A stretch of 64,000 nucleotides of DNA, taken from contig JAAUPF010000008.1 of NCBI GenBank assembly GCA_012034575.1, forward strand, positions 1-64,000, given 5' to 3'. The stretch is from Richelia sp. CSU_2_1. Its GTDB lineage: Bacteria; Cyanobacteriota; Cyanobacteriia; Cyanobacteriales; Microcoleaceae. The position numbers were made by a program, and so were the translations under genes. Shown here piece after piece: positions 27,726 to 36,691 of the stretch. The stretch's first letter is position 1. Each line of letters opens with the position of its first letter. Under the pieces are notes generated by a model. The model worked only from the letters and a program-made list of their open reading frames with translations, had not been told where the DNA came from and searched no databases.

Positions 27726-28214
27726 CTAACGCAATCTAGGCAATCGATAGCGACTGGGAAGTTCTTTGCACAGCCTGAGTTCTGTTCCGCGATCGTTCCA
27801 CTCCACCCGATCGAAAATTTGGTAAAGAATAAATAACCCCCTGCCGCATTCATTTTCTACGTGGGGGAGTATAGAGTCAATAGAGTCATCTGGGGGGTGA
27901 ATTTCCCCGCAATTATTTTGATGAAGAGTGCAACTGCAAGGGGCCTTAAAACCCGAACCCTCGTCCGATATTACCCACCAGTATTGGTTTTGTACTATCG
28001 AAAAGCGGACTCCAACTGTTTTGCTGGGGTCTAAGTTATTTCCGTGCTTAGCAGCATTTACCAAAGCTTCTTGAAGTCCCAACCGCAGTTCCGCCTCCCA
28101 CTGAGTCGGAACCTCTGCTAGAAGCAGATCCAAAATCGGACAAAGGTATAGGGTAGAAGCGAAGCTAATCGTAATCCAATTGCGTCCTACCGGACGGGGT
28201 GAAATAGCAATCAC
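27726..28214 (-). CDS. Anti-sigma regulatory factor-type ATPase (HATPase_c)
   Basis: 162 residues from GTG 28214. GHKL ATPase motifs: N-box LQEALVNAAKHGN, G1 ISDEGSGF, G2 CGRGLFILYQIFD. This is the RsbW/SpoIIAB-like serine kinase form. An inserted loop (residues about 92-120) carries CSCTLHQNNCG with three Cys and could bind metal or form disulfides. No partner anti-anti-sigma or phosphatase gene is adjacent. Confidence 0.88.
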   Translation of the reverse strand: MIAISPRPVGRNWITISFASTLYLCPILDLLLAEVPTQWEAELRLGLQEALVNAAKHGNNLDPSKTVGVRFSIVQNQYWWVISDEGSGFKAPCSCTLHQNNCGEIHPPDDSIDSILPHVENECGRGLFILYQIFDRVEWNDRGTELRLCKELPSRYRLPRLR

Positions 28215-28943
28215 TCAGAAAACTCCCTAACTTTCAGGTAGATCGTGTTCGCACCCTGCATTGTTGGCTCCCTTTTGCAGACGAATATGATTAAAAATGC
28301 TAGTTAATTGAGCGCTGCTGCTCTATCTCTATTTTAGCTCATCACAGCACTTAACAAAACACAATAATGTCAAAAATGTCAAAAAATATTCTGCTGTTCT
28401 CAGAACTCTCGCTACTATTGACCTCAGCAATTTTACCTAGAAATCCCACTGACATCGAAATTTTTGATGCCCGATAGAGCGTCCAATTGGTTGTCGGCTG
28501 CTCCTCCACTCCCCTCAACCAAGTTGTTACTTAAAGATCCCCATCCCTAAAAAGCCTTAATTAGACTTAAATAAGTTGCTCCCCGAGCCGATCGCCAATT
28601 CAGAGCTGCTTTGCTCCCCTCAATTGGCTGTCACCGCTTCACTATTGTCTGCGCCACTGACAACCAAAATTATCATCCTCTGGTGTCTGGCGATCGAGAC
28701 CCTCAGTTATTTCCCCAGCAAACCTCCAACGCGCGATCGCCCTGCCAACTGCCCCGCTCTTTTTAATAATCGTTACAAAACTTATGTTTTTGCGTTCAAA
28801 CTTAGCACTCGGATTGCCGTCCTCTCGCCGCCCTCCGTTGACCGACGATCGGTTGCTAATGTTGGAACAGCACTTCGATCGCAATTTTCTAACTGCAAAA
28901 ACTGCGATACAATAGTTAATGTAAGTATTTATTTCTTTACATC
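28215..28943. other. Long intergenic region without a recognised gene
   Basis: About 730 bases. Reading frames present on both strands are Ser/Arg-rich, lack recognisable domains and have no ribosome-binding sites. The end near 28880-28943 is the promoter region of the hydrolase gene (TACAATAGTTAATGTAAG). Confidence 0.55.
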
Positions 28944-29852
28944 ATGCGAACAACCCCAGCCATCACCGCAGCCCCCATACCAGGCACGTACTGGCAGTGG
29001 CGGGGACACTCAATCTACTACGTGCGATCGGGCGACAACCGACAGCGCCCGCCGTTGCTGTTAATTCACGGTTTTGGAGCATCCACAGATCACTGGCGCA
29101 AAAATATCAGCGGCCTGAGCAAAGACTTTGAAGTATGGGCGATCGACCTGTTAGGATTCGGGCGATCGGCAAAACCCGACTTGCAGTACAGTGGCGATCT
29201 CTGGCGCGACCAACTCCACGACTTCATCACCAGCGTCATCGGCCGGCCCGCCGTATTAGCCGGCAACTCCCTCGGAGGCTACGCAGCCCTGTGCGTTGCC
29301 GCCCAACGCCCCGAATCCGCCGCCGGACTCATCTTAATCAACAGCGCCGGCCCCTTCAGCGAACCCCAGCCCGCACCCGAAGCCCCACCAATGCAAAAAG
29401 CTTTGTCTGCGGTAGTTAAAACTTTATTTCAGCAAGATTGGGCGAGTTTTCTGCTGTTTCAGTACGTGCGCGGGCGATCGACCATTCGGAAAACCCTCGA
29501 AAAAGTTTATTTGGACCAAAGCGCAGTTACAGACCAATTAGTAGAGGAAATCTACCGCCCTTCGTGCGATCGGGGTGCCCCAAAAGTATTCGCCTCCGTT
29601 TTCAGAACGCCCCAAGGGGAAAAAATCGACGTGCTGCTGAGTCAATTAACCTGTCCCCTGTTAATGCTGTGGGGAGTAGGCGACCCTTGGATGAATTCTA
29701 CAGAAAGAAGCGCCAAATTTCGCCAACACTACCCGCAATTGACAGAACACTTTATTACCGCCGGTCACTGTCCCCACGACGAAGTACCGGAACAGGTAAA
29801 CAACTTAATTCGCGAGTGGGTAGTATCAACTGCAAGAGCGCCAGTCCAGTAG
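28944..29852 (+). CDS. Alpha/beta hydrolase
   Basis: 302 residues. Oxyanion HGFGAS, nucleophile elbow AGNSLGG with Ser, acid LMLWGVGDPW with Asp, and His in TAGHCPHDE. The start PGTYWQWRGHSIYYV is like cyanobacterial/plant hydrolases related to chlorophyll-breakdown pheophytinase and to MenH-like enzymes. The actual substrate is not shown by sequence. Length normal. Confidence 0.92.
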   Translation: MRTTPAITAAPIPGTYWQWRGHSIYYVRSGDNRQRPPLLLIHGFGASTDHWRKNISGLSKDFEVWAIDLLGFGRSAKPDLQYSGDLWRDQLHDFITSVIGRPAVLAGNSLGGYAALCVAAQRPESAAGLILINSAGPFSEPQPAPEAPPMQKALSAVVKTLFQQDWASFLLFQYVRGRSTIRKTLEKVYLDQSAVTDQLVEEIYRPSCDRGAPKVFASVFRTPQGEKIDVLLSQLTCPLLMLWGVGDPWMNSTERSAKFRQHYPQLTEHFITAGHCPHDEVPEQVNNLIREWVVSTARAPVQ

Positions 29853-29968
29853 AATCATTCTCAAAGAAAAAAGGTTGTCTGGGTGCTCGATCGAACTGGA
29901 GAAAAACGAGCCAGAATTCAATGATTTGGTTCTACCATGTCTGGACGGGACCCCAAGGAAGTTAATTG

Positions 29969-30908
29969 ATGGGCAAAGTCGGCTATGCTTTGAGCAATCA
30001 ACTCTTTAATTTCATGCTCAAAGCCTTCAGCTATCATGTCATTTATTTGAATGCTGTTTTTCTCAAAGATTCTCCATCTAATTATGCGCGTTGAAGATTG
30101 TTGTAAAGCCTTATTAGCTCATTGTTTGCCCGCTGTCGATCCCGAATGCAAGGGGATATGTCTTGATGTGGGTGTTGGCACTTTTGCCTTTTATTGCGAA
30201 CTGTTTGCTCGTTTGGGGTTTCCCACGGTAGCGGTAGAACCCCTTCCTACGACTAAACTGCGCCGACTTTGTCAGAAAATTTCCATTCCTTTAATCGAAA
30301 GTTGCCTGTCCGATATTAATGGCGATCGGTCTTTATATCTCGGCACGTTTGCTGGTTTTTTCAATCGGAATTTTAGTTCTTTATCTCCCGATTGGTTTGG
30401 CTCTTCCCAAATCGCGCGACAAGTTCCATCAATGCGACTTTCGACCTTACTGGATGGACTTCAAGCCCAAACGCTGACTTGTTTAAAGCTGGATATTGAA
30501 GGATGGGAGTCCGCCATTATCGAGCAATTTGTCGAACTTCCCGAGACACTACTCCCCAAAATCGTCATGTTTGAATATGGCGGCGGCGTGAGTCGTAAAC
30601 AGGCGAAAAGAGGGTGGTCGCCGAAGTTCATCAAAGCGACCCTTGATTGTTTATCGGTTTTAAAACAGTGCGGCTATGGTTTTAGCATCGCGATCGATTA
30701 TACGCAGACGGATAGAGAGCGAATTTTTAATTTACAATCGTCGAGTTTAGATGCCGATACTCTATTTCACGAGAATGCCGTTTATGGAAATATTATTAGT
30801 TTCTCTAATTGGGACTGTTCTCCCAAGGAAATAGCCCGAGTTTGCGCGCCTTACTATGGAGGTTGGGAAAATGCTTTAGTGACTACCTTGTTGTCGGTGT
30901 TGCGGTGA
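29969..30908 (+). CDS. FkbM-family methyltransferase, apparent frame break near the start
   Basis: SAM-dependent methyltransferase. The core has GICLDVGVGTFAFYCELFAR, TVAVEPLP, LKLDIEGWE and KIVMFEYGGG, standard for FkbM proteins, which methylate sugars or natural products. The main frame opens at ATG 30051. A good ribosome-binding site (AAGGA) instead precedes ATG 29969, whose frame reads MGKVGYALSNQLFNFMLKAF, to KDSPSNYAR and stops at 30094. Removing one base near 30086 would fuse NY to RVEDCCKALL. I think the real N-terminus starts at 29969. Confidence 0.85.
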
Positions 30909-30978
30909 ATTATTGCAAGTTTTTTTGACATACTCACGCCCGCTAAAGCCACGGTAATTCTTGACGGTTCAAAGCAAC

Positions 30979-31305
30979 TTAATAAAAACGGAAATGAATT
31001 CTCGGATTCAGTAGCGCCTCTACAGGTTTTCCGCCCTTGAGGTGCTGTTCCACTATTATGGGCACGTCGATCGGTTTAACCCGACAATACCAAATTTCCT
31101 CCGGCACAACTCGCACGGTCGGGCCCATGTTGCACTGTCCCTGACAGCCGCTAGCTTTCACCTGCACCCCTGGAATTTGCTCGGCATCAAAAGCAGCCAG
31201 CACGGCCGCCGAGCCATTTCTCAAACAAGATTGGTGCTGGCAGATCAGTATACAGGGCAATTCTGGCTGGGAGTCCGGTTCTTTGGCTTCAGGTTCAGGC
31301 ATCAT
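30979..31305 (-). CDS. Thioredoxin-like [2Fe-2S] ferredoxin
   Basis: 108 residues. Four Cys in ILICQHQSCLRNGSA and ASGCQGQCNMGPTVRV match the thioredoxin-like [2Fe-2S] cluster domain. Two ATG codons start the gene (31305 and 31302). The N-terminus is Pro/Glu-rich. Probable electron carrier; no partner hydrogenase or reductase gene is adjacent. Confidence 0.9.
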   Translation of the reverse strand: MMPEPEAKEPDSQPELPCILICQHQSCLRNGSAAVLAAFDAEQIPGVQVKASGCQGQCNMGPTVRVVPEEIWYCRVKPIDVPIIVEQHLKGGKPVEALLNPRIHFRFY

Positions 31306-31442
31306 TCAAGGTCGATGTCGATCGCAAGATACTTAACCTATCTTAACAATACGATCGCCCTGGCATATCCTTAGGGGGAGCAGTCCGTGCGGCTCTTTCC
31401 TGATACGATCGAATTAGAGAGCAACTCAATCAACCGCCGATC

Positions 31443-31904
31443 ATGCCTAAAACCGTAGCCGATGTGATGACCCGCGATCCCATCTTGGCAAGACCCGAAA
31501 TGCCCCTGAACGAAGCGATTAAAATTTTAGCCGATCGGCGCATTAGCGGTCTGCCAGTGGTAGATGTAAACAACAATTTAGTAGGCGTCATCTCCGAAAC
31601 CGACTTGATGTGGCAGGAAACAGGCGTCACTCCTCCGGCTTACATCATGCTGCTCGACAGCGTGATTTACTTGGAAAATCCCAGCCGCTACGAGCGAGAC
31701 CTCCACAAAGCTTTAGGGCAGACAGTTGGAGAAGTAATGAGCGGCGAGCCAGTGACGATCGCCCCTGACAAACCTGTCAGAGAAGCCGCCCAACTGATGC
31801 ACGAACGCAGCATCCACAGGTTGCCCGTACTTGATGCCTCCGGCAAAGTAATCGGCATTCTCACGCGGGGAGATATCATCCGAGCGATGGCAGCCGAAGC
31901 TTAA
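31443..31904 (+). CDS. CBS-domain pair protein
   Basis: 153 residues made of two CBS motifs: VADVMTRDPILARPEMPLNE with RISGLPVVDVNNNLVGVISE, and VGEVMSGEPVTIAPDKPVRE with SIHRLPVLDASGKVIGILTR. Such proteins bind adenine nucleotides and regulate partners; in plants the related CBSX proteins act on thioredoxin. Nothing here shows the partner. Start ATG 31443 is clear. Confidence 0.93.
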   Translation: MPKTVADVMTRDPILARPEMPLNEAIKILADRRISGLPVVDVNNNLVGVISETDLMWQETGVTPPAYIMLLDSVIYLENPSRYERDLHKALGQTVGEVMSGEPVTIAPDKPVREAAQLMHERSIHRLPVLDASGKVIGILTRGDIIRAMAAEA

Positions 31905-32145
31905 TTGGGAATAGCACGGCAACAGCCAGCAATCACTAATTAGTGAACCTGGAAACTTTGGCACCAGGCAAGAGCCAAAAGCTTGCGCTTGTTGGAATTC
32001 TTCCTTCTTCCTTCTGACTGATAACGATAGCGAGCGCAGACACTCGCACTGGTGACGAGCGCGAGCGAGGACGCTCGCACTGGTAGCGCGGAACACCACC
32101 CCTACCAACTGTCAACTGTCAACTGTCAACTGTCAACTCTTCTTT
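31905..32145. repeat. GCGAGCG/ACTCGCAC repeat and CAACTGT heptamers
   Basis: Near 32028-32085 a block repeats GCGAGCG, ACACTCGCACTGGT and ACGCTCGCACTGGTAGCG. It is followed at about 32107-32138 by four CTGTCAA heptamers (complement of TTGACAG) directly before the nblB start. Confidence 0.7.
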
Positions 32146-32805
32146 ATGAGTATTACCCCCGAATCTGTCGAGCAATTGCTGAGTTCCGAGGATCTCGGCG
32201 ATCGACTGCGTGCAGTCAACCAAATGCGGCAGTTAGAACCAGCGATCGCTTTCAAGCTGATCCAAACAGCGATCTCGGACAAAAACGTCCGCGTCCGCTA
32301 TGCAGCCGTCAGCCAAATGTCAACCCTCGGCCAACAGGATTTATCCCTTTCTTTAGAAATACTGCTCAACAGCCTGCACAACGACCCCGAAGCCGATGTG
32401 AAAGCAGCCGCAGCCGATGCTTTGGGTGCCCTGAAATTAACCGAAGCTTTAGACGACTTGCAGCAAGTTTACAGCAGTACATCTGAGTGGCTGATCCAGC
32501 TCAGCATTGTCGCAGCCTTGGGGGAAATGGGCGAACCGAAAGCATTTCCGCTTTTAGAAACAGCCCTCGCCTCACCAAACGAGTTGATTCAAACCATTGC
32601 CATCAGCGCTCTGGGAGAATTGGGCGAGCGTCGGGCGATCGAGCTGCTAATTCCCTACGCTGAAAGTGCCGATTGGCTGATCCGCTACAGAGTCGCTCAA
32701 GCTCTCAGGAGGTTGGGCGGCACCGAAACTGAGGCTGCTTTGGAAAAACTAGCCCGCGACGAAGTAAAGCAAGTGGCAGAAGAAGCGCAGGCGGGACGAC
32801 TTTAG
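32146..32805 (+). CDS. nblB: NblB-type HEAT-repeat phycobilisome protein
   Basis: 219 residues, the usual NblB length. It consists of tandem HEAT/PBS-lyase repeats, for example DLGDRLRAVNQMRQLEPAIA, VRVRYAAVSQMSTLG, EADVKAAAADALGAL, LIQTIAISALGELG and WLIRYRVAQALRRLGG. NblB-family proteins are needed for phycobilisome breakdown under nutrient stress and are related to bilin lyases CpcE/F. A different lyase-like role is possible, since no phycobiliprotein gene is near. Heptamer repeats take the place of a ribosome-binding site. Confidence 0.85.
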   Translation: MSITPESVEQLLSSEDLGDRLRAVNQMRQLEPAIAFKLIQTAISDKNVRVRYAAVSQMSTLGQQDLSLSLEILLNSLHNDPEADVKAAAADALGALKLTEALDDLQQVYSSTSEWLIQLSIVAALGEMGEPKAFPLLETALASPNELIQTIAISALGELGERRAIELLIPYAESADWLIRYRVAQALRRLGGTETEAALEKLARDEVKQVAEEAQAGRL

Positions 32806-32906
32806 ATGCGGGCGATCGCGTCAGCCCGCTAGCATCCTGACAACAGTCAACACCACAGTCAACACAACACTCAACCATTGACTGTCAGCCATTTTGAATT
32901 TTGCTA

Positions 32907-32980
32907 CGGGTACGGCAGGGCTCGAACCTGCGACAGGCGGATTAGAAATCCGCTACTCTATCCAACTGAGTTACGTACCC
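32907..32980 (-). tRNA. tRNA-Arg (anticodon UCU)
   Basis: Minus strand: acceptor GGGTACG pairs with CGTACCC, D-loop AGTTGGATA, anticodon stem GCGGA/TCCGC with loop TTTCTAA, T-arm GCAGGTTCGAGCCCTGC. CCA is not encoded. Reads AGA codons. Confidence 0.95.
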
Positions 32981-33127
32981 AGATTTAAGTCCCAAATTTA
33001 CGTTTCTGAGTTAGTATCCTCGATCGACAGCCCAAACTAAGGACTAGAGGGAATTTTGGAACTTAGCTGCGGAACTTTTGAAGCCAGCTAAAAGCTTGCT
33101 AGCAATATTGTATCTGGGGAATGGGAG

Positions 33128-33268
33128 ATGTCGCAAGTCTATGGGCCAGATAATTTTGAGGAACCTGTTCGCCAACTCCCACCTATCAGAATACAGGATA
33201 TCTCTGCAGGTTCGATCTCGTCTTTGACACTCGGTGACATACTCCCACGTCAAGCGAGTACGCTATGA
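33128..33268 (+). other. Possible short reading frame cut by a TnpB element
   Basis: An open frame of 46 codons starts MSQVYGPDNFEEPVRQLPPI and runs into the right end of the TnpB element at about 33234, after which the residues belong to the element. The host part may be the beginning of an interrupted gene or noncoding chance. No family recognised. Confidence 0.25.
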
Positions 33269-34860
33269 CGTGGGCATCTTTGCAGCCCGATGAAGGGTAT
33301 ACAAAATTTCCTTCACGGTACTGTTATCCATAGTTCCTACTACAGAAAGATTCCCGCTACGGCGTTTTATACTTGGGAAAATGTCCAACCCAAGTCTCTT
33401 TAAATTAATCGCGGCGTTAATATCGCGATCGACCATCAGAGAGTTCTGCTCATCCCAATAGTCTCGAATACTGCAATCGGTGAAAATGATTTCATTCCGA
33501 TAACACAGTACCATTGAAGTATAAGCAGGTTTTTGTGCAATAACAACTGCTCCAGCTTTTGAGGCTATGTAGTCCAGTGTCTTAAAAAATTGACCGAATG
33601 CAGCATCTAGCCAAGACTTATTCAGTCCTGATTTTGCTGATTGACCGTTGGTCAGATAAGCCCCATCATCATTTTGCTCGCTCTTATTGCGCTTAGTTAA
33701 GCCTTTAAGGTTTAGGTCTTCATGGAAGAAGAATTTAGCACCTGTTTTGACAAGTTTATGAGCAATTTTATATTGAAAATCTTGGCGAGAACGAGCAATA
33801 CGTTGATGCTGCTTGGCTTCTCTTTTTGCTAGTTTTCGCCTCGCTTTACTCCCCCGTTTCCGTTGGTTTCGTTTCTTCGAGATCCGAGCTAGTTTTGATT
33901 GATTTTTGCGTAGTGGCTTAAGTGAAGGTAGTTTATCACCTTCAGATGTTGCCAAATAGACATCTTCATGAAGCACTGCATCTAAGCCAATTGAGTTCCC
34001 CCAAGTCGGAGTAATTTCGTCAGGGGTGAATTCAGGCACCTCCAGATCTTCAAGCATTAATTGAATGAACCAACCATCAGCTTTTTTAGTAACACTAGCT
34101 TGCTTGAGGGTAAATTTATCTGGGATGGGGCGGTGCATCCGAACTTTGACAACTCCTAGTTTGGGCAATCGAATATAAATCCAGTCATTTCGACAGCATT
34201 TAATCCAATCGTTACTAGCAGTTGCAAAAGTCATCGTGCGATAGCTTGCTTTGTTTTTAAAGCGAGGTCTACCAAACTTACCACCTTTACTATCACCAAC
34301 AATAAATCGCTCAAAGGCTGTGTCTACTCGTTTGGACACGTCTTGCACAACCGTTGAATCTACTTGCTTGAAATCCAACAATTCACCACTATGAAAAACT
34401 TTTACCAAATCTTTTTTGATTGATGGTAGTGCAGCTTTTTGATTGTAATAATTAGGCTTTGGTCTGGGAGTAGCAATACTGCTTGTTAGCGGACAGGCAT
34501 CAATATCGGTACGGTTCATCTGCCACCAGTCGAAGCGATCTCCTAGCTGGCGATTATACCAATAACGGCAAATTCTCAGCCAGCGATTGAGCTGCTGTTT
34601 TTGATTGGTGTCTGGATAGAATCGATACTGATACGTTACTTTCATTGCGTTACGCTCTTGACGCTGCAAGGCAAGCGTTATTATATCGCGTTCGCCTTGC
34701 AAGTTGATTAACAATTTATTGGATCGAGAGTTTGTTCGTCTCCTCATCCACCCGTCCCCTGCTAAAGTCTACAATTTTTAGATTGCTTACGGGTGGAATC
34801 GGAGTCTCACGCGACTCTCATCCCACACTAACCGAGGCGGTATAGTGTGGGGATTCCCGT
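33234..34860 (-). mobile_element. IS200/IS605-family element carrying tnpB only
   Basis: Right end (minus strand): GCCCACGTCA loop TGACGTGGGAGTATGTCAC at 33234-33275, a strong hairpin ending GTCAC. Left-end hairpin CCCACACTA ... TAGTGTGGG at 34822-34851. Only tnpB lies between them; no tnpA, so mobility would need a TnpA elsewhere. It sits between tRNA-Arg and the MATE gene. Confidence 0.75.
33263..34645 (-). CDS. tnpB: TnpB RNA-guided nuclease-type protein
   Basis: 460 residues from ATG 34645 (MKVTYQYRFYPDTNQKQQLN). RuvC-like acidic residues are kept: Asp222 in IGLDAVLHED, Glu309 in FFHEDLNLKG and Asp near 406-408 in VDRDINAAINL. A basic helix (about residues 245-285) follows the first motif. 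The zinc-ribbon zone is unusual: only two separated Cys (about 381 and 391, in SMVLCYR and FTDCSI) instead of two CxxC pairs. TnpB proteins cut DNA guided by RNA from the element's right end and help the element persist. It may be active, but the altered ribbon makes this uncertain. Confidence 0.85.
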   Translation of the reverse strand: MKVTYQYRFYPDTNQKQQLNRWLRICRYWYNRQLGDRFDWWQMNRTDIDACPLTSSIATPRPKPNYYNQKAALPSIKKDLVKVFHSGELLDFKQVDSTVVQDVSKRVDTAFERFIVGDSKGGKFGRPRFKNKASYRTMTFATASNDWIKCCRNDWIYIRLPKLGVVKVRMHRPIPDKFTLKQASVTKKADGWFIQLMLEDLEVPEFTPDEITPTWGNSIGLDAVLHEDVYLATSEGDKLPSLKPLRKNQSKLARISKKRNQRKRGSKARRKLAKREAKQHQRIARSRQDFQYKIAHKLVKTGAKFFFHEDLNLKGLTKRNKSEQNDDGAYLTNGQSAKSGLNKSWLDAAFGQFFKTLDYIASKAGAVVIAQKPAYTSMVLCYRNEIIFTDCSIRDYWDEQNSLMVDRDINAAINLKRLGLDIFPSIKRRSGNLSVVGTMDNSTVKEILYTLHRAAKMPTS

Positions 34861-34886
34861 CTGTTTAGCTAAAAGTGAGAGATTGT

Positions 34887-36262
34887 TTAATGCGATCGCG
34901 ATTTGCATTGGACGATCGAACTGCGCAACCGCCACAGAAACAGTCCCGCTACAACCGCGATCGCCACTGACTGCCCGATCCACAAGCCCTTACTGCCTAA
35001 TCCCAGACTGAAGCCCAGCCCGTAACAAGCGGATAAGCCAAAGCCCCAGTAGCCCAATACATTCAGTACCATAGGAACTTGCGTATCCTGCAGCCCTTGC
35101 AAGGAGCCGTACACAGCCTTCTGAAAGCCATCGAGAACTTGGGCGATCGCGGCAATGACGAGCAATGGCACAGCTTGGGCAATAATAGCTGCATTGTCTG
35201 GATTTTGCACGTCTAAATAAATGCCGATCGCCTGTTTGGGGAATAGCAGCAGGGCGATCGAAACCCCAAACATAAAGTTGTACTCATCCCCATACTGACC
35301 CAAGCTGCCTGTTGAACTCCCACAAAATCTTTCCGGCCCAACCATTGCCCCACTCGCACCGTCGTTGCATAGGAAATACCCAACGGTACCATGAACACCA
35401 CCATAATTGTTTGAAACACGATCTGATGCGCCGCTAAAGCTTCTGTTCCCAACGTTCCCATCCAGAACATAATCACCATAAAAAAGCCAGTTTCTAGTCC
35501 TGAAAACAGGCCGATCGGCACTCCCACCCAGACTAATTCCCACAGAATTCTCGGTCGCAGGCGATGCAGTTCTTGAAAAATTCGATAGTTTTTCAGCCTC
35601 GGATTGATGAAAACATACAGCGCCAAAGCGACGAACATTCCCCACAGTGCCATCACGCTTGCCAATGCTAACCCCGCCAATCCCATCTGCGGAAAACCAA
35701 ATTTACCAAAGCCTAAAATATAGTTCCAAACAATATTAAAGGCAGTTCCTGCCACCACAATGAACATCACCGGACGCGCTTGAGATAACGCTGAAACCGT
35801 CGCTCGTAACGCCGCAAACCCCACCGCAGGAAACAAGCCCCACAACATGATATCGAGGTAAGTATTGGCAAGTTTTACTGTTGTTTCAGTTTGTCCTGCA
35901 TGGCTCATCCAGCTATCTAGATGTGCGGTGAGAATCATCATCGGAATTGAAACTAAAATTGCCAACCACAACCCCTGACGGGCAACATTCTGGATGCGCG
36001 TTTTCTGCCCCGCACCAAACGCTTCAGCAATCAGCGGGCTTACTCCCATCACGATGCCACTGGTGGCTGTCATTATCGAAAGAAAGACGATCGCGGCAAG
36101 CCCTCCTGCTGCTAAAACATCGGCTCCCATTCTGCCCATCATGACAGTATCTGCAAATCCTGTGGCCGATTGAGCGACTTGGGCGCTAGCGAGGGGAACG
36201 GCTAATTTAAAAAACTCTCGTACCTCAGTTTGGAGGCGATTTTGCATCTGAATGACAGTCAT
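34887..36262 (-). pseudogene. MATE-family efflux transporter, one frame break
   Basis: Twelve-helix multidrug/toxic compound exporter. It starts MTVIQMQNRLQTEVREFFKL, then QSATGFADTVMMGRMGADVL. The first frame runs through VGQWLGRKDFVGVQQAAWVS and MGMSTTL, then leaves the frame near 35272. The next frame continues FGVSIALLLFPKQAIGIYLD and ends WRLRSSIVQCKSRSH. One added A near TTTATG would join them into a protein of about 458 residues, normal for the family. The substrate is unknown, with Na+ or H+ as likely driving ion. Confidence 0.85.
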
Positions 36263-36691
36263 GAAGAAATTTCCTGAATTGCTGGGTAAACCGCTACTTG
36301 AGAGAATTTAGCCAGATAAAATTTTTCTGATTTTTGCGGCTTTTTCAAAATCTTGCGCATCATTTACTTTATGTAGCGAAGCTGTTTAAGAAGTAGCTAT
36401 AGCCTCTTTTGTAATAGATGAGATACACTTTGGTAATTGGTAATTGGTAATTGGTAATTGGTAATTGGTAATTGGTAATTGCTTAATATTGTACCTCACG
36501 CTTCATGATAACTGCTATGTATTGCGATCGAAAAAATCAAAATTGCGACGCAGTAGATCGCGCAACAAAATCAGAAGTTTAAATACCGATCCAAATTTTG
36601 TGAAGTTTTTGAACCGCAGATGTCGGCGGATTAACGCAGATGAACGCGGATGATGTTTTACCTGCGGTTCAAAAGTTTTGAAACAAGGATT
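36263..36691. repeat. TTGGTAA heptamers and ATCTGCG-type repeat between genes
   Basis: 36430-36481 holds seven TTGGTAA units. 36611-36673 holds GAACCGCAGATGTCGGCGGA and ACGCAGATGAACGCGGATGA, ending CCTGCGGTTC, an inverted-order copy of the ATCTGCG repeat. No gene seen in the 429 bases. Confidence 0.75.

Noticed and set aside
28576-29064. 162-codon plus-strand frame
   Set aside because: Ser/Pro/Arg-rich without domains, and overlaps the alpha/beta hydrolase in another frame.
29438-29965. 175-codon plus-strand frame
   Set aside because: Lies almost wholly inside the hydrolase gene; a frame shadow of HIP1-rich DNA.
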